A stretch of 64,000 bases of DNA from Sagittula salina (GTDB lineage: Bacteria; Pseudomonadota; Alphaproteobacteria; Rhodobacterales; Rhodobacteraceae), in NCBI RefSeq assembly GCF_017813235.1, contig NZ_JAGISH010000001.1, forward strand, positions 496,001-560,000. The letters run 5' to 3'. A program made the position numbers and the translations under genes. The notes beneath the pieces are model-generated. The model did no database searches, was not told the DNA's origin, and saw nothing but the letters and a program-made list of their open reading frames with translations. The first letter of the stretch is position 1. Each line of letters begins with the position of its first letter. Below are positions 56,739-64,000 of the stretch, in pieces.

Positions 56739-57105
56739 GGTGCTGTCCTGTCCTTGGCGGAAGAGCGATCCGGTCGGTCGCCCGGACGGTGGCACGGGTC
56801 CCCGGCGGGGTCAATCGCTGCCCCGACGCCCCCTGCCGCGGCCCCGCGTCGGCTGGCGCCGGGGCCCAGTTCAGGCCCAGTTCATGCCCAGTTCAGGCCC
56901 AGTTCAGGCCCAGTTCAGGCCCAGTTCAGGCCCAATTCAGGGCCGGCTCCAGCCCGTTCCCGGAGGGCCGAAGGTTTGCTCACTCGGTGCCCGTCATCGG
57001 GCCATCGGCAAGCAACCGCAGGGTTGCGCGGCTATCCGCCTGAATGGTTGTCCTCGGGTGCGCGGCGCACTAGCGTAAAGCCGGGGATGAAACCGAGGCT
57101 TTGGA
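56739..57105. other. Spacer between thioesterases and the first MerR gene
   Basis: 367 bases between divergent genes. It holds seven 11-base tandem repeats (56863-56939) and promoters in both directions. No gene seen. Confidence 0.55.
56863..56939. repeat. 11-bp tandem repeat, seven copies
   Basis: GGCCCAGTTCA repeated seven times without interruption; the third copy starts with T and the seventh has AATTCA. An 11-base unit is close to one helical turn, so the copies lie on one face of the DNA. It lies between two divergent promoters. Confidence 0.95.
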
Positions 57106-57498
57106 ATGGAAGACGTGCGTCTGAGCTTCAAGGAAATGTGTGCGAAGTTCGATGTGACCCCGCGCACCTTGAGGTATTACGAGTATATCGAGTTGCTCAC
57201 CCCGAAAAAGGAGGGCCGGTCGCGATTCTACGGCCCGCGCGAAATTGCGCGGATGACCCTGATCCTGCGCGGTCGCAAGTTCGGCTTTCAGCTGGAGGAT
57301 ATCCGGCAATGGCTCCTGATCTATGAGAAGGAAGGAACCGAGGCCCAGATGAAGACCTGGGTCGAAATGGCCGATCGCCAGCTGGCGGAACTGGCAGAGC
57401 AGAAGACGCAGCTTGAAGAGGCCATGGCCGAGCTCAAAGCGCTTCGGGACGAGACGACGCATTCGCTCGGAACGAACGCCCGGGATCGCCGAAATTAA
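57106..57498 (+). CDS. MerR-family regulator 1
   Basis: A 130-residue DNA-binding protein. The winged helix-turn-helix (LSFKEMCAKFDVTPRTLRYYEYIELLTP near residue 6) and the arginine-rich wing (REIARMTLILRGRKFGFQLEDI) are clear, followed by a coiled coil. It has no cysteines suited for metal sensing, so it belongs to the ligand/CoA-ester-responsive group. Paralogous to the second MerR gene downstream. Confidence 0.9.
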   Translation: MEDVRLSFKEMCAKFDVTPRTLRYYEYIELLTPKKEGRSRFYGPREIARMTLILRGRKFGFQLEDIRQWLLIYEKEGTEAQMKTWVEMADRQLAELAEQKTQLEEAMAELKALRDETTHSLGTNARDRRN

Positions 57499-57600
57499 CC
57501 AAAGCGGTTTGAAGACGCGGCTTGGCGGGTGGGGAATTCCCTACTCTGGCCTCGTCGTCGGCCGCAACGAAATTACCACTTTCAGCCAATGAGCTTGCGG

Positions 57601-57647
57601 GAAGTTACGTAAGTTGCGAAATGACGTAGCGTTGAAGTTACGTCAAC
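57601..57647 (+). promoter_or_regulatory. Putative MerR operator upstream of second MerR gene
   Basis: GAAGTTACGT occurs twice (57601-57610 and 57634-57643). The second copy is inside the perfect inverted repeat GTTGA-AGTTACG-TCAAC (57631-57647), and ATGACGTAGC lies between. Such ACGT-containing palindromes are typical of LiuR/IvuR-like MerR regulators of branched-chain and fatty-acid catabolism. The spot is 77-123 bases before the gene start. Confidence 0.55.
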
Positions 57648-57723
57648 GGCATCTCCCATTGTAAGGAGGGCCGAGACATCGCACTTCCCGCCGAGCCGCA
57701 ACGTAAAGCGAGGAAACGCGACG

Positions 57724-58125
57724 ATGACCGAAGACAAACTGATGACCATCCGGGAGATGTGCGACGCCTACGAGGTGACCCCCAGAACCCTGCGTTTTTA
57801 CGAGCAGAAGGAACTGCTGACGCCGATCCGCGAAGGCCAGAAACGGCTGTACACGCGGCGCGAGCGGGCGCGGCTTACGCTGATCCTGCGGGGCAAGCGG
57901 TTCGGGTTCAGCCTTGAGGATATTCGCCAGCTTCTGGACCTGTACAGCGTCGGCGACCAGCAGCGCACCCAGCTGCACAAGGCCTACGAGATCGCCGAGG
58001 CGCGGATGGCGGAGATGATCCGGCAGCGCGAGGAACTGGATGTCGCCATCGGCGAGCTGAAGGACCAGATGGAATGGGGCGCGAAGATGATCGCGTCGAT
58101 GGAGAACAAGGCGGCGGCGGAGTAA
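57724..58125 (+). CDS. MerR-family regulator 2 (LiuR/IvuR-like)
   Basis: 133 residues with a MerR helix-turn-helix (MTIREMCDAYEVTPRTLRFYEQKELLTPIREGQ near residue 7) and wing (RERARLTLILRGKRFGFSLEDIRQLLDLY), then a dimerisation coiled coil. It immediately precedes an acyl-CoA dehydrogenase gene (56 bases), and MerR proteins of this type control acyl-CoA degradation. It likely binds the palindrome upstream and regulates itself. The effector is unknown, possibly an acyl-CoA. Confidence 0.9.
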   Translation: MTEDKLMTIREMCDAYEVTPRTLRFYEQKELLTPIREGQKRLYTRRERARLTLILRGKRFGFSLEDIRQLLDLYSVGDQQRTQLHKAYEIAEARMAEMIRQREELDVAIGELKDQMEWGAKMIASMENKAAAE

Positions 58126-58181
58126 TCTTCTGCCGCCCACGGGCCGGGACGAGGGACCGGCGAGGATAACGGGAGAGAGAC

Positions 58182-59963
58182 ATGCCGAGCTACAACGCAC
58201 CTGTCAAAGACCAGATGTTCGTGCTGAACGACCTGCTGAAAGTGGGCGAGGCGGACATTCCGGGTTACGACGACCTCGATCGCGAGACGCTTGAAGCGAT
58301 CCTCGACGAGGCGGGCAAGGTGGCCCGCGACGTGACCGCGCCGCTGAATACGGTGGGCGACACGCAGGGGTGCGTTCTGGAGAACGGCGTGGTCCGCACG
58401 CCGGAGGGGTTCAAGGCAGCCTTCGACGCGGTGCGTGAAGGCGGCTGGACCGCGCTCGATTGTGATCCCGAGTATGGCGGCCAGGGGTTGCCCTATGTCG
58501 TGGCGACCGCCGTGGGCGAACAGTTCTCGGCGGCCAACATGGCCTTTAACATGTATCAGGGCCTGACGCATGGCGCCTATTCGGCGATCCATACGCATGG
58601 CACCGACGAACAGAAGGCCACATGGCTGCCGAAGATGGTCACCTGCGAGTGGACCGGCACCATGAACCTGACGGAGCCGCATTGCGGCACCGATCTGGGC
58701 CTGATGCGCACGAAGGCGGAACCGCAGGCGGACGGCAGCTACAAGGTCACCGGTCAGAAGATCTTCATCTCCGCTGGTGACCACGACATGAGCGAGAACG
58801 TTGTTCACCTCGTTCTGGCGAAGATCCCCGGTGGCCCGGACGGCATCAAGGGCGTGTCGCTCTTTGTCGTGCCGAAGTTCCTGGTTGGTGCCGATGGCAT
58901 GGTGGGCGAGCGCAACGGCGTCTCGGTCGGCAAGATCGAAGAAAAGATGGGGATTCACGGCAATTCGACCTGCGTGATGAACTACGATGGCGCCACGGGC
59001 TACCTGCTGGGGCAGGAGCACAAGGGCATGCGCGCCATGTTCACCATGATGAACGAGGCGCGTCTGGGTGTGGGCCTGCAGGGCTACGCCCAGGCCGAGG
59101 CCGCCTATCAGAATGCGGTAATCTACGCGAAGGACCGCCTGCAGGGGCGCGACGTGACGGGCGCGAAGAACCCCGACGGTCCCGCCGATCCGTTGATCGT
59201 GCACCCCGACATCCGGCGTAACCTCATGGAGCAGAAGTCCTTTGTTGAAGGGGCGCGGGCCTTTACCTACTGGGGTGCGCAGATGATCGACCGCGCGCAT
59301 CGCAATAGCGACGAGGCGGCGAACGGGCTGATTTCGCTGCTGACGCCGGTGATCAAGGGGTTCCTGACGGACAAGGGCTTCGAGATGGCGACGGCCGCAC
59401 AGCAGGTCTACGGCGGCCACGGCTACATCGAGGAATGGGGCATGTCGCAATTCGCCCGCGACGCCCGGATCGCGATGATCTACGAAGGCGCGAACGGCGT
59501 GCAGGCGCTGGACCTTGTGGGCCGCAAGCTGGCGCAGGACGGCGGCAAGCACGTGATGGCCTTCTTCGCGATGGTCACCGACTTCATCAAGGAAACGAAG
59601 GGCCGTTCGGAGGGCTTCGACAAGAATTTCCGTGACCCGCTGAAGGCCGCCTCGAAGGATCTGCAGGCGGCGGGCATGTTTTTCATGCAGAATGGCATGA
59701 AGAACCCGAACGCGGCGCTTTCGGGGTCGTATGACTTCATGCACCTCTTCGGGCACGTCTGCCTTGGCCTTATGTGGGCAAGGATGGCAGTCGCGGCGGA
59801 GGACCGGTTGGCGGCGGGCGATGGCGATGCCGAATGGCTGAAAGCCAAGGTCGCTACGGGGCGCTTCTACATGGCGCGCCAGTTGCCGATGACCGCTACC
59901 CACCTCAATCGCATCGAGAGCGGTGCCGACCCGGTGATGGCGCTGGACGCCGATCTGTTCTGA
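58182..59963 (+). CDS. Acyl-CoA dehydrogenase, long (about 590-residue) type
   Basis: A 593-residue flavoprotein of the large acyl-CoA dehydrogenase class that includes FadE-like enzymes and DmdC (3-methylmercaptopropionyl-CoA dehydrogenase). Visible motifs are [24 protein letters not shown] near 160 and [16 protein letters not shown] near 188 (FAD site), [16 protein letters not shown] near 289, and [38 protein letters not shown] near 405. The C-terminal extension (about 470-590) is the DUF-type domain of this class. It is downstream of MerR 2, whose target it probably is. The substrate chain is not determinable. Confidence 0.93.
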   Translation: MPSYNAPVKDQMFVLNDLLKVGEADIPGYDDLDRETLEAILDEAGKVARDVTAPLNTVGDTQGCVLENGVVRTPEGFKAAFDAVREGGWTALDCDPEYGGQGLPYVVATAVGEQFSAANMAFNMYQGLTHGAYSAIHTHGTDEQKATWLPKMVTCEWTGTMNLTEPHCGTDLGLMRTKAEPQADGSYKVTGQKIFISAGDHDMSENVVHLVLAKIPGGPDGIKGVSLFVVPKFLVGADGMVGERNGVSVGKIEEKMGIHGNSTCVMNYDGATGYLLGQEHKGMRAMFTMMNEARLGVGLQGYAQAEAAYQNAVIYAKDRLQGRDVTGAKNPDGPADPLIVHPDIRRNLMEQKSFVEGARAFTYWGAQMIDRAHRNSDEAANGLISLLTPVIKGFLTDKGFEMATAAQQVYGGHGYIEEWGMSQFARDARIAMIYEGANGVQALDLVGRKLAQDGGKHVMAFFAMVTDFIKETKGRSEGFDKNFRDPLKAASKDLQAAGMFFMQNGMKNPNAALSGSYDFMHLFGHVCLGLMWARMAVAAEDRLAAGDGDAEWLKAKVATGRFYMARQLPMTATHLNRIESGADPVMALDADLF

Positions 59964-59969
59964 GGGGAA

Positions 59970-59987
59970 GGTGGGGCAAACCCCACC
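59970..59987 (+). terminator. Small hairpin after the acyl-CoA dehydrogenase
   Basis: GGTGGGG (59970-59976), loop CAAA, CCCCACC (59981-59987). It is short and lacks T-run, so it may only modulate read-through into the next small gene. Confidence 0.45.
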
Positions 59988-60005
59988 CCACTTACGGAGG
60001 AGCAG

Positions 60006-60218
60006 ATGCCGAAACGTTTCCGTCTGACGCGACGTTTTCCTGTGGCGATGACCGAGGATGGCTACCGTGGCCTGAAACGGTTCGCCCAGGAGGCCGGGCT
60101 GGACGAAGGCGAGGCCCTGTCCTTCCTGTTCGAACATTTTGACAGTGTGACCGACGCCGATGCCCTCGGCCACCGGCTCAGGCTGTTCAACGCAGAGCTG
60201 GAGGAGCGCAAGCGATGA
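60006..60218 (+). CDS. Small protein of unknown function
   Basis: A 70-residue, mostly helical and charged protein (MPKRFRLTRRFPVAMTEDGYRGLKRF). An ACGGAGGAG ribosome site lies before the ATG, and its end overlaps the next gene (ATGA), so it is translated. No family recognised. It sits in an operon between two acyl-CoA dehydrogenase genes. Confidence 0.75.
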   Translation: MPKRFRLTRRFPVAMTEDGYRGLKRFAQEAGLDEGEALSFLFEHFDSVTDADALGHRLRLFNAELEERKR

Positions 60219-60736
60219 TTTCCCGAACCCTGATCCCGGCCCTTCTGGCGCTGCCCATCACCGGCCCCGCGCTGGCGCAGGACGGCACGCTGGAGGCGCT
60301 GACCGTTCGCGCCGACGCCTATGAGGCTTTGATGGCCGAAGGCCAGTTCACCGCGGCGCTGGACTACATGCCGCCCTCGCTCCTGGTGGCGGTAGCGGCG
60401 CAGGCCGGGACCGATCCCGAGGGCCTGCGCGCCATGATGGGCAAGCAGATCCAGTCCATCGCCGATACGGTCACCTTCGACGATGCGCGCTTTGACGTGC
60501 CACTCGACGGCGTCGCGGTGCAGCACGCCGATGGCGGCCGCGCCTTTGCCGTCACCACCGCGCAAAGCGCCTTTCCGGCGCTGGGCGTCCCCGAGACGAC
60601 AACCCCGATGCTGGCTCTCGTCGAGGACGAAACGTGGTATTTCGTGCGGATCGAAAGCCCGATGCACGGTGCCCTTCTGTCACAGGTCTTCCCCGACATG
60701 GCCGGACCCGTGACGGCGTTGAAGGCCCCGCAATGA
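60215..60736 (+). CDS. Exported protein of unknown function
   Basis: 173 residues with a signal peptide ([22 protein letters not shown]) and a compact domain of about 145 residues with no motif known to me. It overlaps the previous small gene and the next acyl-CoA dehydrogenase by 4 bases each (ATGA), so it is co-translated with both. The domain [14 protein letters not shown] and the C-terminal [15 protein letters not shown] suggest a secreted small soluble domain. Confidence 0.8.
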   Translation: MISRTLIPALLALPITGPALAQDGTLEALTVRADAYEALMAEGQFTAALDYMPPSLLVAVAAQAGTDPEGLRAMMGKQIQSIADTVTFDDARFDVPLDGVAVQHADGGRAFAVTTAQSAFPALGVPETTTPMLALVEDETWYFVRIESPMHGALLSQVFPDMAGPVTALKAPQ

Positions 60737-61866
60737 GTTGGATGACCGAAGAACACGCCATGCTGGCGGAGATGACGCGGAAGTTCATCGAGGCCGAGTG
60801 GCAGCCGCTCTATGACAAGTGGCGCAAGCAGGGGCAGATGGACCCGGAGACCTGGCAGCAGGCTGGCGAACTCGGCCTGCTCTGCCCCTCCATCCCCGAG
60901 GAATATGGCGGCGCAGGCGGCGATTTCGGCCACGAAGCCGTCATCCTGATGGAGGCCTCGCGCGCCAACCTCGCCAGCTGGGGTCACGGCATCCACTCCG
61001 GTATCGTGGCGCATTACATTCTGTCCTACGGCACCGAAGAGCAGAAACGGCGCTGGCTACCGAAGATGGTCACCGGCGAACTGATCGGCGCGCTGGCGAT
61101 GACCGAGCCCTCAGGCGGGTCGGACGTCCAGCGGCTGAAGACCCGCGCGGTCCGCGAAGGCAACGGCTACCGGCTTTCGGGGCAGAAAACCTTCATCACC
61201 AACGGCCAGCACGCCAACCTGATCGTGGTGGCGGCCAAGACCGACCCGGCGCAGGGGTCCAAAGGCACTTCACTCATGGTAGTCGAGACCGAAACCGCCG
61301 AAGGCTTTACCCGCGGCCGCAACCTGGAAAAGATCGGCTGCCACGCGGCGGATACCTCCGAGCTGTTCTTCGATGCCGTCGAACTGCCACCCGAGAACTT
61401 GCTGGGTGGCAAGGAAGGTCAGGGATTCTACCAAATGATGAAGCAGCTCCCGCAGGAGCGTCTGATCATCGGCTGCGGCGCGGTGGGCGCAATGGAGGGC
61501 GCGATGGCACGCACCATTGCCTACTGCAAGGAACGAGAAGCCTTCGGCGGCCCGCTGACCCAGTTCCAGAACACCCGCTTCAAGCTGGCGGAATGCCAAA
61601 CCAAGACTACCGTGGCGCGCGCGTTCCTCGACGCTTGCATGACGGAGCACCTTAAGAGCGAACTGAGCGTCGAAAAGGCCGCAATGGCGAAGTACTGGCT
61701 ATCCGACACGCAGGGCGAAGTGCTTGACGACTGCGTCCAGCTGCACGGCGGCTACGGCTTCATGCAGGAATATGCGGTGGCGGAGATGTGGACCGACGCA
61801 AGAGTGCAACGCATCTACGGTGGCACCAACGAGATCATGAAGGAATTGATCGCGCGCGCCCTCTGA
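60733..61866 (+). CDS. Acyl-CoA dehydrogenase, medium/short-chain type
   Basis: 377 residues of the classical ACAD length from the ATG at 60733 ([18 protein letters not shown]). The FAD/substrate motifs [20 protein letters not shown] near 114, [20 protein letters not shown] near 147, and the C-terminal [37 protein letters not shown] near 332 are typical. The frame is open back to 60634 but the true start overlaps the previous stop. Specificity (isovaleryl, short chain or other) is not determinable. Confidence 0.93.
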   Translation: MSWMTEEHAMLAEMTRKFIEAEWQPLYDKWRKQGQMDPETWQQAGELGLLCPSIPEEYGGAGGDFGHEAVILMEASRANLASWGHGIHSGIVAHYILSYGTEEQKRRWLPKMVTGELIGALAMTEPSGGSDVQRLKTRAVREGNGYRLSGQKTFITNGQHANLIVVAAKTDPAQGSKGTSLMVVETETAEGFTRGRNLEKIGCHAADTSELFFDAVELPPENLLGGKEGQGFYQMMKQLPQERLIIGCGAVGAMEGAMARTIAYCKEREAFGGPLTQFQNTRFKLAECQTKTTVARAFLDACMTEHLKSELSVEKAAMAKYWLSDTQGEVLDDCVQLHGGYGFMQEYAVAEMWTDARVQRIYGGTNEIMKELIARAL

Positions 61867-62182
61867 CGGCAGCGCGCGTGACGAGGGAGGAAGTGAGTAT
61901 TTATGAAAGCAGAGAAGCAGGAAGGTCGGGTTTCGGGCCCCTAACCGGGGCAGCATTCGACCTCCCATGCCTGCGCCTCTGGCTAGGCGCAGGGCTTCTC
62001 CGCTTACGGTCATCGGCTCTCCAGCCTGTACCGTGACGGCACGATAGCGGGATTAACCTTAATACCCCGTTACGAGAGAAGCGCGCCTGTGCTTCTTTGC
62101 TTTCCAAATACCTCCACGGGGGTCCGGGGGTGTGAAACCCCCGGTCCCGAACGAGAAACAAACGCGACGGGAGGACGGCGCG
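61867..62182. other. Spacer between the acyl-CoA dehydrogenase and the GST
   Basis: 316 bases without a recognised gene. Copy E of the dispersed element lies at 62090-62147, and GAAAGCAGAGAAGCAGGAAGG near 61904-61925 resembles its head in reverse. Confidence 0.5.
62090..62147 (+). repeat. Dispersed hairpin element, copy E
   Basis: Begins TGCTTCTTTGCTTTCCAAATACC, then CCACGGGGGTCCGGGGG, loop TGTGAAA, and CCCCCGGTCCC. It precedes the GST gene by only 36 bases and may overlap its leader. Confidence 0.7.
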
Positions 62183-62821
62183 ATGGCGATGAAACTCTAC
62201 TGCTTCGGTGAATCGGGGCATTCCTACAAGGCAGCTCTGGCGCTGGAACTGGCCGGGCTGGACTGGGAGGCGGTGAAGGTCGACTTCTTCAACGGCGAAA
62301 CACGCAGCCCGGAGTACCGCGCCGAGGTCAACGAGATGGGCGAATGCCCAGTGCTGGTGGATAGCGAGGTTCGGCTCAGCCAGTCGGGCGTGATCCAGCA
62401 ATACCTGACGGATACTTACGGCCACTTCGGCGGCGACACGCCGGAAGAGAAGCGTGAAGTGCTGCGCTGGGTGCTGTGGGACAATCACAAGTTCTCCTCC
62501 ATGGCGGGGATGACGCGGTTCCTGATGAACTTCCTGCCCGAGGAAAAGCGGCCTGCCGAGGTGATCGCCTTCAACCAGGGGCGGCTGAAGGCGGCCTATG
62601 GCGTACTCGACAAGCATCTCGACGGGCGCGACTGGATCGTGGGCGACGCCCCCACAAACGCCGACCTGACCTGCTGCGGCTACCTCTTCTACCCGGAGGA
62701 ATTCGGGTTCGACCGCAGCCAGTGGCCGAATATCGACCGCTGGCTGAGAAACATCCAGGGGCTGCCCGGCTGGAAGGCTCCCTACGACCTGATGCCCGGC
62801 TCCCCCGCGGACAGGGCCTGA
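62183..62821 (+). CDS. Glutathione S-transferase family protein
   Basis: 212 residues from the ATG at 62183, preceded by GGGAGGACG. The thioredoxin-like N-terminal domain (MKLYCFGESGHSYKAALALELAGLDW) has no catalytic CxxC; NEMGECPVLVDSEVRLSQSGVIQQYL near 54 carries the GSH-binding Ser/Thr region. The all-helical C-terminal domain follows. Substrate unknown; it lies directly upstream of a thiolase gene. Confidence 0.9.
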   Translation: MAMKLYCFGESGHSYKAALALELAGLDWEAVKVDFFNGETRSPEYRAEVNEMGECPVLVDSEVRLSQSGVIQQYLTDTYGHFGGDTPEEKREVLRWVLWDNHKFSSMAGMTRFLMNFLPEEKRPAEVIAFNQGRLKAAYGVLDKHLDGRDWIVGDAPTNADLTCCGYLFYPEEFGFDRSQWPNIDRWLRNIQGLPGWKAPYDLMPGSPADRA

Positions 62822-62854
62822 CACGACATTCCGACGCAAGAAGGACACAACAAG

Positions 62855-64000
62855 ATGACCGAAGCCTATATCTATGACGCCCTGCGCACGCCCCGCGGCA
62901 AGGGCCGCAAGGACGGCAGCCTGCACGAGGTGACCTCGCTGCGGCTCTCCGCGCAGGTTCTGAACGCGGTGAAGGAGCGCAACGGGCTCGACGGGCACGC
63001 CGTCGAGGACGTGATCTGGGGGAACGTGACCCAGGTGGGCGAACAGGGCGGCTGCCTCGCGCGTTCGGCGGTGCTGGCGTCGGACCTCGATGAATCGATC
63101 CCCGGTTTGGCCATCAACCGCTTCTGCGCCTCCGGCATGGAGGCGGTGAACCTGGCCGCCAACCAGGTGAAAGGCGGCGCAGGCCAAGCCTACATTGCCG
63201 GTGGCGTGGAGATGATGGGCCGCGTGGCCATGGGTTCGGACGGAGCGGCGATCGCCGTCGATCCGAGCGTGGCCATGGAGAAGTATTTCGTCCCGCAGGG
63301 CATTTCGGCCGACATCATAGCCACCGAATACGGCTTTACTCGCGATGACGCCGACGCGCTGGCTGTCGAGAGCCAGCGGCGCGCGGCGGAGGCCTGGGCG
63401 GACAACCGCTTTGCCAAATCGGTCATCACCGTGCGCGACGTCAACGGCCTGCCGATCCTTGACCGCGACGAGTACATGCGCCCGGGCACCGACATGCAGT
63501 CCTTGGGCGCGCTCAAGCCCTCCTTCAAGGAGATGGGTGAGATGATGCCCGGCTTCGACGCCATCGCGCTGATGAAGTACCCGCACCTGGAGCGGATCAA
63601 CCACATCCACCACGCGGGCAACTCCTCGGGTATCGTGGACGGCTCGGCTGCGGTCCTGATCGGCAACAAGGCGTTCGGTGAGCAGTACGGGCTGAAGCCC
63701 CGCGCCCGCATCCGGGCCACCTGCAAGATCGGGACCGATCCGACCATCATGCTGACCGGCCCCGTCCCGGCGACAGAGAAGATCCTGAAGGATGCCGGCA
63801 TGTCGATCTCCGACATCGACCTCTTCGAGGTTAACGAGGCATTTGCCTCGGTTGTGCTGCGTTTCATGCAGGCCTTTGATGTCTCGAACGACAGGGTGAA
63901 CGTCAACGGCGGCTCCATCGCCATGGGGCATCCGCTGGGTGCCACAGGTGCGATCATCATCGGCACCCTGCTGGACGAGCTGGAGCGTACCGGCAAGGGC
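62855..64000 (+). CDS. Acetyl-CoA C-acetyltransferase (thiolase, 3' end beyond window)
   Basis: Catalyses thiolytic cleavage or condensation of acyl-CoA and acetyl-CoA in fatty-acid degradation. The partial product has 382 codons in the window. The active-site Cys91 is in NRFCASGMEAV, the NEAFASVVLRF motif near residue 327 and GGSIAMGHPLGATGA near 350 are thiolase signatures. AAGGAC precedes the ATG. It follows the GST by 33 bases and belongs to the acyl-CoA locus. Confidence 0.95.
   Translation, partial: MTEAYIYDALRTPRGKGRKDGSLHEVTSLRLSAQVLNAVKERNGLDGHAVEDVIWGNVTQVGEQGGCLARSAVLASDLDESIPGLAINRFCASGMEAVNLAANQVKGGAGQAYIAGGVEMMGRVAMGSDGAAIAVDPSVAMEKYFVPQGISADIIATEYGFTRDDADALAVESQRRAAEAWADNRFAKSVITVRDVNGLPILDRDEYMRPGTDMQSLGALKPSFKEMGEMMPGFDAIALMKYPHLERINHIHHAGNSSGIVDGSAAVLIGNKAFGEQYGLKPRARIRATCKIGTDPTIMLTGPVPATEKILKDAGMSISDIDLFEVNEAFASVVLRFMQAFDVSNDRVNVNGGSIAMGHPLGATGAIIIGTLLDELERTGKG

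Noticed and set aside
56863..56939. CRISPR array
   Set aside because: Units are 11 bases with no spacers; this is a simple tandem repeat.
58129..60173. 729-codon minus-strand frame over the acyl-CoA dehydrogenase
   Set aside because: Long high-GC antisense shadow; the plus strand has complete ACAD motifs.
61901..63931. 676-codon minus-strand frame over GST and thiolase
   Set aside because: Antisense shadow of two well-recognised genes.

Overview
The window is a chromosomal segment of a high-GC alphaproteobacterium, most probably a Rhodobacteraceae / Roseobacter-group species. The support is the tldD-ctaC-ctaB-ctaG-ctaE-SURF1 order of the aa3 oxidase locus, the tad (Flp) pilus locus, paired MerR and acyl-CoA dehydrogenase genes of the leucine/fatty-acid catabolic type, and many TGATG/ATGA overlaps. 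No species can be named from sequence alone.

Layout. 1-7.7 kb: dprA (cut by the left edge), tldD, then the cytochrome c oxidase genes ctaC, ctaB, a small membrane protein, ctaG, ctaE and SURF1. 7.7-14.2 kb: thrC, an M16 peptidase, a GNAT acetyltransferase, an exported metallo-hydrolase, a GlcD-type FAD oxidase and a lytic transglycosylase. 14.6-27.5 kb: a tad/Flp pilus locus with two small pilins, CpaB, the secretin CpaC, an OmpA-type lipoprotein, TadZ/CpaE, CpaF, TadB, TadC, two TPR lipoproteins, prepilin peptidase CpaA and a MoxR-like AAA ATPase. A tRNA with a CAU anticodon follows.

27.7-39.0 kb: FkbM methyltransferase, SLAC1/TehA-type channel, ychF, DUF805, a MATE exporter, DUF2461, ppk2, a nucleotide-sugar-type epimerase, trpA and lldD. 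39.0-40.6 kb: a two-gene cassette of clearly lower GC and unknown function (an unrecognised protein and a pentapeptide-repeat-like protein). 40.9-49.7 kb: a small unknown gene, rplY, pth, a serine hydrolase, DUF2237, a PepSY-like plus LuxR-type pair, trpB, a transglutaminase-like protein and a second MATE exporter.

49.7-55.4 kb is an accessory island: a truncated IS66 transposase, a 1131-residue SF1 helicase fused to a phospholipase-D-type nuclease motif (the architecture of the single-gene Mokosh type II anti-phage system), and a degenerate serine recombinase. 55.7-64 kb returns to core metabolism: two hotdog thioesterases, two MerR regulators, two acyl-CoA dehydrogenases with two small genes between them, a glutathione S-transferase and an acetyl-CoA acetyltransferase cut by the right edge. 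Together they look like an acyl-CoA degradation locus.

Five intergenic sites carry full or partial copies of one dispersed element: a TGCTTCTTTG head, a CAAATAC core and a G/C-rich terminal hairpin. The most interesting items for follow-up are the Mokosh-like gene, the low-GC two-gene cassette and this element family.
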